Positions 33,628 to 42,073 of a DNA stretch of 64,000 nt are shown here, piece after piece. The translations under genes were made by a program, and so were the position numbers. Under the pieces are notes generated by a model that searched no databases, was not told where the DNA came from, and was given only the letters and a program-made list of their open reading frames with translations. The DNA is from Candidatus Pseudomonas phytovorans (GTDB taxonomy: Bacteria; Pseudomonadota; Gammaproteobacteria; Pseudomonadales; Pseudomonadaceae): positions 5,926,001 to 5,990,000 of the forward strand of contig CP119325.1 of assembly GCA_029202525.1 (NCBI GenBank), read 5' to 3'. Position 1 is the stretch's first letter, and each line of letters starts with the position of its first letter.

Positions 33628-34245
33628 TTACAGAACGTCGAGCAGCTCGACGTCGAACACCAGCACGCTGTGCGGCGGGATGCTGCCAACGCCTTGGGCG
33701 CCGTAAGCCAGCTCGCTCGGCACGTACAGGCGCCATTTGCTGCCGGCATTCATCAGCTGCAGGGCTTCGGTCCAGCCAGCAATCACGCCACCGACCGGGA
33801 ACTCAGCCGGCTGGCCACGCTCGTAGGAGCTGTCGAACACAGTGCCGTCGATCAGGGTGCCGTGATAGTGCGTACGCACGTTGTCTTCACGGGTAGGCTT
33901 GGCGCCTTCACCGGCGGTCAGTACTTCAAACTGCAGGCCCGAAGCCAGGGTGGTGATGCCTTCGCGCTTGGCGTTTTCTGCCAGGAACTCCAGGCCAGCA
34001 CCTGCGGCGGCTTCGGCCTTGGCAGCAGCTTCGGCTTGCATGATGTCGCGGATCACCTTGAAGCTGGCCGACAGGTCGGCTTCGCTGACGCGGCTGTCGA
34101 CGCCGTTGAAGGCATCGGTCAGGCCGGCCAGGATGGCTTCCAGGCTAACGCCCGGTGGCGGGTTGTCGCGCAGCTGGCCGCCCAGCTGACGGCCGATACC
34201 GTAGCTGACGCGCGTTTCGTCGGTAGACAGATTGAGTTCGGACAT
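33628..34245 (-). CDS. fklB: FKBP-type peptidyl-prolyl isomerase FklB
   Basis: From ATG 34245 the product has 205 residues without a signal peptide. The N-terminal dimerisation region is VSYGIGRQLGGQLRDN, joined by an Ala/Glu-rich helix (about residues 75-100) to the FKBP domain with VRTHYHGTLIDGTVFDSSYERGQPAEFPV, VIAGWTEAL and YGAQGVGSIPPHSVLVFDVEL. It matches E. coli FklB in layout, so a cytoplasmic prolyl isomerase or chaperone is expected. Confidence 0.95.
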   Translation of the reverse strand: MSELNLSTDETRVSYGIGRQLGGQLRDNPPPGVSLEAILAGLTDAFNGVDSRVSEADLSASFKVIRDIMQAEAAAKAEAAAGAGLEFLAENAKREGITTLASGLQFEVLTAGEGAKPTREDNVRTHYHGTLIDGTVFDSSYERGQPAEFPVGGVIAGWTEALQLMNAGSKWRLYVPSELAYGAQGVGSIPPHSVLVFDVELLDVL

Positions 34246-34330
34246 TGTCGTGCTCCACTGCAGGGCGCAGTGAAGCCGCGCCCTTGATGAAAAGGGCGAG
34301 CAGCCTAGCACACTGGAAAGCTGCGAGCAG

Positions 34331-34636
34331 CTACCAGGCCGAACGCGGGGAGATCGGCACCTTGAGGTCTTCTTCCGGGTGCGAACCCATGCCGCACATC
34401 TCGTCTTGCACCGACCAGTGCACCAGGTTCATCGAGACCATGGGGATGGTTTGCAGCAACTTGCGGGCGTCCTCCACCGAGTGCACGCGCAAGCGCTCGC
34501 CACGGATGTCTGACAGCGGGTGGGCGCGGCCTTTGAGCCGGGCTTCAATAAGATAATCGCCGCCTTCGATGGCGATCAGGTTCACTTCGTCGACATGGCC
34601 AGCCCTGGCCTCAACGTTAAGCTCTTGCAGGTTCAT
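34331..34636 (-). CDS. DUF6482-like protein
   Basis: From ATG 34636 (MNLQELNVEARAGHVDEVNLI) the product has 101 residues. It is soluble, with IEGGDYLIEARLKGRAHPLSD in the middle and the conserved C-terminal VHWSVQDEMCGMG. I recognise it as a common Pseudomonas protein of unknown function, filed I believe under DUF6482. No operon partner is evident. Confidence 0.75.
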   Translation of the reverse strand: MNLQELNVEARAGHVDEVNLIAIEGGDYLIEARLKGRAHPLSDIRGERLRVHSVEDARKLLQTIPMVSMNLVHWSVQDEMCGMGSHPEEDLKVPISPRSAW

Positions 34637-34763
34637 GTAAGTACCTCGCAATGAGAACCACGCATAAAGCTCATTTTTTGTACAGGCCGGCCGAAAGCAC
34701 AAGCCAGAAACGACACCGCCCGTCCGTTTTGCAACAGACGGGCGGAGCGGGCAAGAACCGGAC

Positions 34764-35252
34764 TCAGTGCTTGGTCAGCTTGTCCAGGTAGCCCATGCAG
34801 AACGCCGAGACCACAAAGGTCATGTGGATGATCACATACCACATCAGGTAGTCAGTGGAGATGTTCTGGGCATCCATGAACACCCGCAGCAGGTGGATGG
34901 ACGAAATCGCCACAATCGACGCAGCAACCTTCATCTTCAGCGACGAAGAGTCCATCTTGCCCAGCCAGCTGAGCTTTTCCTTGCTGTCGTCGATATCCAG
35001 TTGCGAGACGAAGTTCTCGTAGCCGGAGATCATCACCATCACCAGCAGGCCGCCCACCAGCGACATGTCGATCAGCGACAGGATTACCAGGATCAGGTCG
35101 GCTTCGCTCAAGGCGAACACGTTGGGCAGGACGTGAACCACTTCCTGGAAGAATTTCAGCGCCAGCGCCAGCAGGCCAAGGGACAAGCCGAAGTAGATGG
35201 GTGCGAGCAGCCAGCGCGAGGCATACATCGCGTTTTCGAGAATACGTTCCAT
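34764..35252 (-). CDS. yqhA: UPF0114 membrane protein YqhA
   Basis: A 162-residue inner-membrane protein with three or four hydrophobic segments (ASRWLLAPIYFGLSLGLLALALKF; ILVILSLIDMSLVGGLLVMVMI; VVIHMTFVVSAFCMGYLDKL). The motif DMSLVGGLLVMVMISGYENFVS identifies the YqhA/TIGR00645 family, distantly related to some channel-like proteins. Function not established. Confidence 0.93.
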   Translation of the reverse strand: MERILENAMYASRWLLAPIYFGLSLGLLALALKFFQEVVHVLPNVFALSEADLILVILSLIDMSLVGGLLVMVMISGYENFVSQLDIDDSKEKLSWLGKMDSSSLKMKVAASIVAISSIHLLRVFMDAQNISTDYLMWYVIIHMTFVVSAFCMGYLDKLTKH

Positions 35253-35321
35253 GAAGTTCAGGACTCATCAGGTGACTAAAAAACGACGGCGAGTATAGCC
35301 AGCCACCTGTTACAGCAAAAG

Positions 35322-35345
35322 CCCGGGGCCGCTTTGCGGCCCCGG
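35322..35345 (-). terminator. Probable terminator hairpin
   Basis: CCGGGGCCGC and GCGGCCCCGG form a 10-bp stem around TTT; on the minus strand it is followed by GCTTTTG. It would end the transcript of the hypothetical gene at 35353-35691. Confidence 0.6.
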
Positions 35346-35352
35346 CAATCTT

Positions 35353-35691
35353 TCAGGTCTCAGGATGAAACTGGTAATCCCCCAGGTTCCGACACCGCTC
35401 GCCATTGATCTTTCGCAGCTGCGCCTGCAGGTGCAGGCACCAGATCTGCGGGTCTTCGGACACCTGGTACCCGTGCAATGTCAGGCTATCGACAATGGCA
35501 TTGAGCACCGACTCCGCCACCATCGGCCCATGAAAAGGCCCCTGAGCCTTGATTGCGGAAGGTTGCTCACCGGCCATGCCGGCGGCAAACAGCAACGTCC
35601 ACATGCCGTTATCCCCGGCCAATGGGCGAATGCTGCATTCGATGCGGGTCACCAGGCCCAGGCACTGGCGTGTGAGGCTGAGGTTGCGCAT
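35353..35691 (-). CDS. Hypothetical protein, 112 residues
   Basis: The ATG at 35691 follows GGAGGG with good spacing. The protein has no signal peptide or membrane segment, contains several cysteines, and includes ESVLNAIVDSLTLHGYQVSEDPQIWCLHLQAQLRKINGER-type helical sequence near the C-terminus (key residues W94 and C95 approximately). I do not recognise the family. It lies 160 bases downstream of the Lon-like protease start-distal end on the same strand. Confidence 0.7.
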   Translation of the reverse strand: MRNLSLTRQCLGLVTRIECSIRPLAGDNGMWTLLFAAGMAGEQPSAIKAQGPFHGPMVAESVLNAIVDSLTLHGYQVSEDPQIWCLHLQAQLRKINGERCRNLGDYQFHPET

Positions 35692-35852
35692 GGCGGCGTC
35701 CCCTCCAATAAGCCTTGTTCAGCCTGAACAACAGGCTGTTTCCATCCTGAACGCTGATGCTGTCCTTAAGTTCCAGCATAGAAGAACAGTACAGAAAGAT
35801 GGAAAACCGGCGCTGAACGGTAGCACATCGCCGCCAGCGCCGGTTTATTGAC

Positions 35853-38291
35853 TCAGGCCGGCTTGGCCTGAGCAATCACCTCTTCCAGGTGTTCCTTTTC
35901 TGCCTTCTCGATGTCTTCTTCGCTGATCATCTCGGCGATTTCCCGCAGGCGTTCCACCACCCTGGCATTGACGCTGCCCTCGGTGAACAGCCCATTTTCG
36001 CCAATTTCTCCGGCCTCTTCGCCTACCAGCAAGCTCAACGCCTCGTCAGCCTGGCTGACTGCATAGACGTGGAACTGGCCATTTTCCACCGCTTGCAGCA
36101 CACGCTCATCAAGCATCAGCGTGGCAACGTTGGCACGGGGAATGATCACGCCTTGTTCACCCGTCAGCCCGCGGGCCTCACACAGGCGGAAGAAGCCCTC
36201 GATCTTCTCGTTGACCCCACCTACCGCCTGCACTTCACCAAACTGGTTGATGGAACCTGTGATGGCGAAGCACTGCTTGAGCGGCGTGCGCGACAAGGCC
36301 GAGATCAACGTACAGGCTTCGCCCAGCGAGGCGCTGTCACCGTCCACATAACCATAGGACTGCTCCAGGGCGATGCTCGCGGAAATCGCCAGCGGGAACT
36401 CCTGGGCATAGCGGCTGCCCAGGTAACCGGTGAGGATCATTACACCCTTGGAGTGGATCGGCTGGCCAAGGTTGACCTCGCGTTCGATGTCGACGATGCC
36501 GCTACCACCCGGGTACACGGTGGCAGAGATACGCGCCGGCATCCCGAACGCTGAGTCGCCCACCTCCAGTACCGTCAGGCCATTGCACTTGCCAATGGCC
36601 GCACCCTCGGTGTCGATCAGGATGATGCCGGCCAGCATGTCGTCCAGCACCCGCTGCGAAACCCGCCCGGTGCGGGTGGCCTTGGCTTTGAGCGCACGCT
36701 CGATGTGCCCGGCGTCGGTCATTTCGTCACTGGCCAGCTGACGGATGAAATCGGCCTCGCTGACCAGCTGGAACAGGTCACCGATACGCGCCGACAGGCG
36801 TGACTGGTTCTCTGCCAGGCGGGCGCTGTAGGTGGCAAGGCGCGCTACCGCGTCACTGGTCAACGGCGCCATGCCCTCCTCGTTGGTGCGCGTACGCAAC
36901 AACTGGGCGAACTGCTCCAGGTTCTCGTCGACCATGGGCATGTCTTCGTCGAAGTCCACCAGCACGCGGAACATCTCCTGGAAGTCCGAGTCGTGGTCCT
37001 GCAGTGCGTAGTACAGCTGGCGCGAGCCGATAATCACCAGCTTCACGTTGAGCGGAATCATCTGCGGCTGAAGGCTGACGGCGGCAACACGGCCCAGCTC
37101 ACCGATCGGTGACTCCATCTTCAGCTTGCGCGACTGCAAGGCACGCTTGAGCGCATCCCATACGAACGGTTCGCCCAGCATTTTCTCAGCTTCAAGGATC
37201 AGGAAGCCGCCGTTGGCACGGTGCAACGCGCCTGGGCGCAGCTGGCGGTAGGAGGTGTACAACGCCCCCTGGTCGGTGCTGTATTCGATACGGCCGAACA
37301 GGTTGTCGTAAGTCGGGTGCGGCTCGAACACCACCGGCGCACCACCGGCGACATGGTGTCCGACCACCAGGCTTGGGGCGTACTGCTCTTCAAGCAGCTT
37401 GCGCGCGACGGCGTCAGTCTTGCTGTCGTCGACCAGCTGCTCGACCACCGTGCGCAGCAGGTTCAGCTGCACCGACTGCAGGTAGGCGCACACCGCGGCG
37501 TTCTCGGCGTACTTTTCCGACAGCGGCGCCAGCAACGGCTGCAAGGCCAAGGTGATGGTTTCTTCGTTGAGTTGGCGCAGCTGGTTGTTCGACTCGCGTT
37601 TCCATTGCGGCAGGCTGGCCAGCTCTTCGTTCAGCTGTTCCTCGAGCAAGGCAATGTCTTCGTGGAACTGCTCGCGCACCGCTTCCGGCAACTGGGCGAA
37701 CTCGGCTTCGTCCAGCGCCTTGCCCTCAGCCATCGGCGTGAAGGCGACGTTACTGGCATCGCGGTACAGCGCCACGTCCTTTTCCAGCGAGGCCCGCTCG
37801 ATCACATCCAGGGCGCGGTCGTAACGCTGGTTGAAGGCGCGGTCGATGGCGCCTTTCTTCTGCTGGTACGACGGGTGCTCAAACACTGCCGGGAAGGTCG
37901 ACAGCAGGTTGTCGATCAGCCCGCCCATGTCGGTGATGAACTCAGCAGCGCTTCCAGACGGCAGCTCCAACGCACGGGGCTCCCGGGTGTCGTCGAAGTG
38001 GTTGACGTAGACCCAGTCGGCCGGGGTGTGCTGGCGTTTGCCCTCGGCCTTGAGGTAGCGCTTGACGAACGAGAAGCGCCCGGTGCCGGGCTCGCCCATC
38101 ACGTATACGTTGTAACCGGGGCGTGGCATGGCCACGCCGAACTGCAGGGCCTCGACAGCACGCTCCTGGCCCAGGACTCCGCGAAACGGCTCCAGATCGT
38201 CGGTATTGGTAAAGGCAAACTGCTCGGGGGAGAAACGCCGGGTCAGGGCTTCAGGCGCGAGACGCAGGCGCGCAGCGACAGGATCGGGCAT
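35853..38291 (-). CDS. Lon-like ATP-dependent protease (LonB/AsrA type)
   Basis: An 812-residue AAA+ protein with a C-terminal Lon protease domain and a long coiled insertion (about residues 180-290). The P-loop reads GEPGTGRFS (residues 66-74), with Arg where Walker A normally has Lys. Walker B-like and sensor regions follow (GGFLILEAEKML; KLVIIGSRQLYY). The proteolytic Ser is in DGDSAS (about 651) and the Lys in GGVNEKIEGFF (about 695), so peptidase activity is likely. It resembles the family of P. aeruginosa PA0779 (AsrA) and E. coli YcbZ. A 12-bp palindrome GCCTTGCAAGGC lies upstream at 38347-38358. Confidence 0.92.
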   Translation of the reverse strand: MPDPVAARLRLAPEALTRRFSPEQFAFTNTDDLEPFRGVLGQERAVEALQFGVAMPRPGYNVYVMGEPGTGRFSFVKRYLKAEGKRQHTPADWVYVNHFDDTREPRALELPSGSAAEFITDMGGLIDNLLSTFPAVFEHPSYQQKKGAIDRAFNQRYDRALDVIERASLEKDVALYRDASNVAFTPMAEGKALDEAEFAQLPEAVREQFHEDIALLEEQLNEELASLPQWKRESNNQLRQLNEETITLALQPLLAPLSEKYAENAAVCAYLQSVQLNLLRTVVEQLVDDSKTDAVARKLLEEQYAPSLVVGHHVAGGAPVVFEPHPTYDNLFGRIEYSTDQGALYTSYRQLRPGALHRANGGFLILEAEKMLGEPFVWDALKRALQSRKLKMESPIGELGRVAAVSLQPQMIPLNVKLVIIGSRQLYYALQDHDSDFQEMFRVLVDFDEDMPMVDENLEQFAQLLRTRTNEEGMAPLTSDAVARLATYSARLAENQSRLSARIGDLFQLVSEADFIRQLASDEMTDAGHIERALKAKATRTGRVSQRVLDDMLAGIILIDTEGAAIGKCNGLTVLEVGDSAFGMPARISATVYPGGSGIVDIEREVNLGQPIHSKGVMILTGYLGSRYAQEFPLAISASIALEQSYGYVDGDSASLGEACTLISALSRTPLKQCFAITGSINQFGEVQAVGGVNEKIEGFFRLCEARGLTGEQGVIIPRANVATLMLDERVLQAVENGQFHVYAVSQADEALSLLVGEEAGEIGENGLFTEGSVNARVVERLREIAEMISEEDIEKAEKEHLEEVIAQAKPA

Positions 38292-38493
38292 TGGGTTTCC
38301 TTACTTCGGCGGGCAGATGAGCAGCATTCTGGCGCTGCCTCAGCGCGCCTTGCAAGGCTCTACGGGACTTTATATCGCGCCAGGTCGCAGCCAGTGCAGG
38401 TCATGTAACAGCAAATTTTTCGCAATCAACAACGCAACCTTTAGATCGTGCCTAAACTCCAAGCTGCGCGGGTGGGTGAAAAGCTTTCCCGAC

Positions 38494-38512
38494 CTGGCAA
38501 CCGAGTTGCCAG
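38494..38512. promoter_or_regulatory. Perfect palindrome CTGGCAAC-CGA-GTTGCCAG
   Basis: A 19-base dyad lies 40 bases before the DUF3015 gene. It could be a protein operator or a short hairpin in the 5' leader. The rest of the 260-base gap between the divergent protease and DUF3015 genes holds no recognised element. Confidence 0.4.
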
Positions 38513-38551
38513 AAACCCTGACCCTTGGTTAAGACAAAGAGAACAAATGCT

Positions 38552-39040
38552 ATGAAACGGATTCTTCTGGGTACTCTGTTCACCGTGGTCTCGCTCAACG
38601 CCATGGCCGAAGCGCCTGGCGGCCCGAACTGCGGTTGGGGCAACATGCTGTTCGAAGGCCAGCGCGGCACTCCGGCACACTTCCTGGCTTCTACCACCAA
38701 CGGCACCTCCGGCAACGCCACCTTCGGCATGACCTCTGGCACCAACGGCTGCTCCACCAAGGCTTCGCTGACCTACGGCGGCAAGTCCTGGTTTGCCATG
38801 AACGGCATGATGAACGAGCTTTCCGAAGACATGGCCATGGGCCAGGGCGAAGCACTGACCACCTATGCCGTGGTCCTCGGTGTGGCCCCGGAAGACCGTG
38901 GCTACTTCGAGTCGGTCGCCCACCAGCACTTCAACCAGATCTTCACCAGCGCAGACGTCACTGCTGAAGCTGTCCACAGCAACACCCTGGCCGTTCTGAA
39001 GAGCGACCCACGCCTGGCCAAGTACGCTACCGAGGCCTAA
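38552..39040 (+). CDS. DUF3015 secreted protein
   Basis: From ATG 38552 (MKRILLGTLFTVVSLNAMAEA) the product has 162 residues with a clear signal peptide cleaved after AMA. The mature part has GPNCGWGNMLFEGQRG and TSGTNGCSTKASL, typical of DUF3015, and two conserved cysteines that may pair in the periplasm. It is probably monocistronic, ending in a strong terminator. Function unknown. Confidence 0.9.
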   Translation: MKRILLGTLFTVVSLNAMAEAPGGPNCGWGNMLFEGQRGTPAHFLASTTNGTSGNATFGMTSGTNGCSTKASLTYGGKSWFAMNGMMNELSEDMAMGQGEALTTYAVVLGVAPEDRGYFESVAHQHFNQIFTSADVTAEAVHSNTLAVLKSDPRLAKYATEA

Positions 39041-39049
39041 GCGCAGCTG

Positions 39050-39085
39050 CTCCCGCCCCACCCCCGGGGCGGGTTTCGCCTTTTT
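39050..39085 (+). terminator. Terminator after DUF3015 gene
   Basis: CCCGCCCC and GGGGCGGG form the stem, then TTTCGCCTTTTT. Confidence 0.75.
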
Positions 39086-39113
39086 CGGCATCGTTTAGAA
39101 GTAGTTGCCCGAT

Positions 39114-40967
39114 ATGCTCAAACGCCTCGCTTGCCTGGCGCTGTTTGCTTGCGCCCCTGTTCATGCTGCGCCCGTGCTGGACCAAGGCCGCCTCCAGCAA
39201 CTGGCCAATACCCCTTACTGGCTCGCCATTGGTCACTACGAAACCGCCAAGCTCGGCGGCTGGCGTAGCTATGTGGACGATGACGCCTTCTTCCTTGCCA
39301 AGGACGGTGCGCATCACCCCGACCAAGAGCTGCAAGCCACGGTCGAAGCGCTGTATGCCCCGGCCAGCCTCGGCGACAAGCACGCCCAATGCGTGTTCCC
39401 CGCGCGTACCCGCTGGCTGCGCGAACAGCTCGACCTGAAAGGTTTGCCGCAACCGGACTGCCAGGAATTCAAGACCTGGTACGCATCGATCGACCCGCAC
39501 AGCGCCGCGCTGATCTTCCCGGCGGCCTACCTGAACAGCCCGTCGTCGATGTTCGGCCACACCCTGCTGCGCATCGACCAGTCCAGCACCCGCAACGACG
39601 ACACCACGCTGCTGAGCTACGCGATCAACTTCGGCGCCTACATCGAAGGCAGCGACAACAGCATCCTGTACGCCTGGAAGGGCCTGATGGGCGGTTACCC
39701 CGGGCTGTTCGCGATGATGCCCTACCAGGAAAAGCTGTCCGAATACCGCAGCCTGGAAAACCGCGACCTGTGGGAATACCAGCTGGACCTCACCCCCGAA
39801 GAAACCGGGCGCATGGTCGAGCATGTGTGGGAACTGAAGCAGATCCAGTTCGACTACTTTTTCTTCGACGAAAACTGCTCGTACCGGCTGCTGGAATTGC
39901 TGCAGGTGGCCCGGCCGAGCCTGGACCTGACCTCGCAGTTCCCGCTGACCGCCATCCCGACCGATACGGTGAAGGCCGTGAAGCAGTCCGGCATGGTCGC
40001 CAGCGAGACCTACCGCCCCTCCCGTGAACGTGAGTTGCTGGCCCGGGCAGAGCCACTCGACCACGCCGAAAAGCAGCAGGTGCTGGCCATGAGTGCCAAC
40101 ACTGCACAGTTGCAGAGCCCCGAATTCAAGGCCCTGCCCCGTGAACGCCAGGCGTTGGTGCAGGACGCCGCGTACCGCCTGGAGCGCTACCGGGCCAATG
40201 GCCAGGAACGCGACCCCGGGCAAGCGAAACGCAGCTTCGAGCTGCTGCGGGCGATCAACAGCAACCCCCCGCCCCCCTTGCAGATCGAGCGCCCCGGCCT
40301 GCCCGAAGACGGCCACGACTCGCGCACCTGGCAGCTCGGCGCAGGCACCCGTGAAGACCGTGCTTACGCCGAGTACGGCCTGCGCATGGCCTACCACGAC
40401 CTGAACGACAATGCCTACGGCTTCCCGCTGGGTGCGCAGATCGAGATCCTGCAGCTCAAGGTCCGCCAATACGAAGGCAACGACTGGCAGGTTCAGCGCC
40501 TGGACCTGGCCACCATTCGCTCGCTGACACCCCGTAACGAGCTGCTCAAACCCTGGTCGTGGCAAGTGGCCGGCGGCCTGGAGCGGGTGCCGGGCAAGCA
40601 TGATGACGAGGTGCTGGTAAGCCACGTGAACGGCGGCGCCGGTGGCACCTGGCAACTGGCCGACGGGCTGCTGGGGTTTGCCCTGGGCACGGTGCGGGTC
40701 GAGCATCACAACGACTTCGCCCAGTTCATCGCCCCGGCGGCGGGGTTCAATGGCGGCGTGCTGTGGCGCAACGGCTTGGGCAACATGACGCTGGAGGCCA
40801 AAGGCGACTACTTCACCAATGGCGAAGTGCGGCGCAGTGTGAGCCTGAACCAGCAGTGGGAAATCAGCCAGAACCTGGGGTTGCGCTTGAGTGCTTCGCG
40901 CGAGTTCAGCCACCTGGCCACGGCGCAGAACGAGGTGATGCTGGAGCTGAAGTGGTATCACTACTGA
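39114..40967 (+). CDS. DUF4105 envelope protein
   Basis: From ATG 39114 (MLKRLACLALFACAPVHA) the product has 617 residues with a signal peptide. The DUF4105 core includes YLNSPSSMFGHTLLRID, NFGAYIEGSDNSILYAWKGLMGGYPG and FDYFFFDENCSYRLLELL; the conserved His and Cys recall NlpC/P60-like papain-fold enzymes. The last 200 residues show beta-strand-like alternation ending in WYHY, suggesting an outer-membrane barrel-like part. Function unknown. Confidence 0.88.
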   Translation: MLKRLACLALFACAPVHAAPVLDQGRLQQLANTPYWLAIGHYETAKLGGWRSYVDDDAFFLAKDGAHHPDQELQATVEALYAPASLGDKHAQCVFPARTRWLREQLDLKGLPQPDCQEFKTWYASIDPHSAALIFPAAYLNSPSSMFGHTLLRIDQSSTRNDDTTLLSYAINFGAYIEGSDNSILYAWKGLMGGYPGLFAMMPYQEKLSEYRSLENRDLWEYQLDLTPEETGRMVEHVWELKQIQFDYFFFDENCSYRLLELLQVARPSLDLTSQFPLTAIPTDTVKAVKQSGMVASETYRPSRERELLARAEPLDHAEKQQVLAMSANTAQLQSPEFKALPRERQALVQDAAYRLERYRANGQERDPGQAKRSFELLRAINSNPPPPLQIERPGLPEDGHDSRTWQLGAGTREDRAYAEYGLRMAYHDLNDNAYGFPLGAQIEILQLKVRQYEGNDWQVQRLDLATIRSLTPRNELLKPWSWQVAGGLERVPGKHDDEVLVSHVNGGAGGTWQLADGLLGFALGTVRVEHHNDFAQFIAPAAGFNGGVLWRNGLGNMTLEAKGDYFTNGEVRRSVSLNQQWEISQNLGLRLSASREFSHLATAQNEVMLELKWYHY

Positions 40968-41009
40968 GGCCGCTTTGCGGCCTTTCGCGGGCGTGCCCGC
41001 GAATGGGCC
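40968..41009. repeat. Hairpin and single partial REP after DUF4105 gene
   Basis: GGCCGCTTTGCGGCC (40968-40982) is a terminator-like hairpin. It is followed by a REP-like palindrome core CGCGGGCGTGCCCGCG (40987-41002) without a partner copy or the CTCCCACA tail. Confidence 0.6.
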
Positions 41010-41120
41010 AGTGTGGCCAGCAACGCAGTGTGACCCAACCGACTCTTTGACACTGTTTTGACAGGTCCCCGACAAATCGCCACCTAGACTCTCCACTATC
41101 AACGAGAGGGTCTGGTGGTT

Positions 41121-41477
41121 ATGTCGCGGTACTGGTTCGGCGTGTGCATTGCGTTGTTGCTGTCAGGTTGCGAAACCACCCACGAGCAGATGCTCAATCA
41201 CGGCTATCCCCCCGCCTATGCCGATGGTTTCCAGGACGGCTGCAGCAGTGGCCGCCAGGCGGCCGGGTTGATGGTGGGCGGCTTCAGCAAAAACGTGCCG
41301 CGCTACCTGCACGAGCGCCAGTACGAGACCGGCTGGGACGATGGCTTCCGCCAGTGCCATGCCATGCAGAACAGTGAGGAGCAGCGTGAATACCACGAGC
41401 GCTTCTGGGACCAGCGCGACCGCGAGTGGGAACAGGAAAAGGACCGCGGTGCCGCCAAGGCTTATCGCCATAACTGA
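41121..41477 (+). CDS. Small hypothetical lipoprotein
   Basis: From ATG 41121 the product has 118 residues (GTG 41115 is an alternative). The signal sequence ends in the lipobox LLSGC, so the mature protein is lipid-anchored at Cys20 or so. The mature part has GYPPAYADGFQDGCSSGRQAAG and TGWDDGFRQC, a repeated Y-x-x-G-(F/W)-x-D-G-(C/F) theme, then a very charged Glu/Arg-rich C-terminus. Function unknown. Confidence 0.8.
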   Translation: MSRYWFGVCIALLLSGCETTHEQMLNHGYPPAYADGFQDGCSSGRQAAGLMVGGFSKNVPRYLHERQYETGWDDGFRQCHAMQNSEEQREYHERFWDQRDREWEQEKDRGAAKAYRHN

Positions 41478-41544
41478 GTCGCAAACGGACATCCCTTGAA
41501 ACCGGTGGCCTGCCATGATGGTCTCCTGCACAAGGAGGCCCTGC

Positions 41545-42042
41545 ATGAGCCGAGCATTCGTCAACGAAGACCAGGCTGCCGCCCAGGCCGACCAGCCTGT
41601 AGAGAGACGCGTCAGCGACCAACCCAATTACGTCACCGCCAACGGCCTGCGCCAACTGCAGGCACGCGTGGCCGACCTGAATGCCTTGCGCAGCGAATTG
41701 CAGGCGCAGGGCGAACGTGGCGACAAGCAACGGCTGGCCGATACCGAACGGGACCTGCGTTACTTCAGCGCGCGGGTGCAGAGTGCCCAGGTGGTACCGG
41801 CGGTGACCTCGCGGAACAAGGTGCAGATTGGTAGCCGGGTGCGGTTTGTGGATGCCCAGGACCAGGAGCAGGTGGTACAGCTGGTAGGTGAGGATGAAGC
41901 AGATGCTGGGCGAGGGCTGATCAACTGGGGGTCGCCGTTGGGGCAGGCCTTGCTGGGCGCGGGACCTGGGGATGAAGTGGTTTGGCGGCGGCCGGTGGGG
42001 GATCAGGTGATCGAGATTATCGATATCGAAGCTGAGTCCTAA
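41545..42042 (+). CDS. GreA/GreB-family factor lacking the usual tip motif
   Basis: The ATG at 41545 follows AAGGAGG and gives 165 residues. An N-terminal coiled coil (YVTANGLRQLQARVADLNALRSEL to FSARVQSAQVV) is joined to a C-terminal FKBP-like domain (VQIGSRVRFVD; LINWGSPLGQALLGAGPGDEV). The fold is that of GreA, GreB and Rnk, which bind the RNA polymerase secondary channel. The coiled-coil tip reads GERGDKQRLADTERD and lacks the DLREN-AEY motif of GreA, so cleavage stimulation is doubtful. Confidence 0.85.
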   Translation: MSRAFVNEDQAAAQADQPVERRVSDQPNYVTANGLRQLQARVADLNALRSELQAQGERGDKQRLADTERDLRYFSARVQSAQVVPAVTSRNKVQIGSRVRFVDAQDQEQVVQLVGEDEADAGRGLINWGSPLGQALLGAGPGDEVVWRRPVGDQVIEIIDIEAES

Positions 42043-42062
42043 GGGGCCGCTGTGCGGCCCCA
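42042..42062. terminator. Bidirectional terminator between GreA-like gene and gdhA
   Basis: GGGGCCGC and GCGGCCCC form the stem around TGT, between convergent genes. Confidence 0.7.
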
Positions 42063-42073
42063 AAGGCTTCGGA

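Noticed and set aside
39027..41102. A 691-codon open frame on the minus strand opposite the DUF4105 gene
   Set aside because: It is low-complexity in Gln, Val and Leu, has no family motifs, and is fully antisense to a gene with a signal peptide and clear DUF4105 motifs. Long antisense frames are expected at this GC content.
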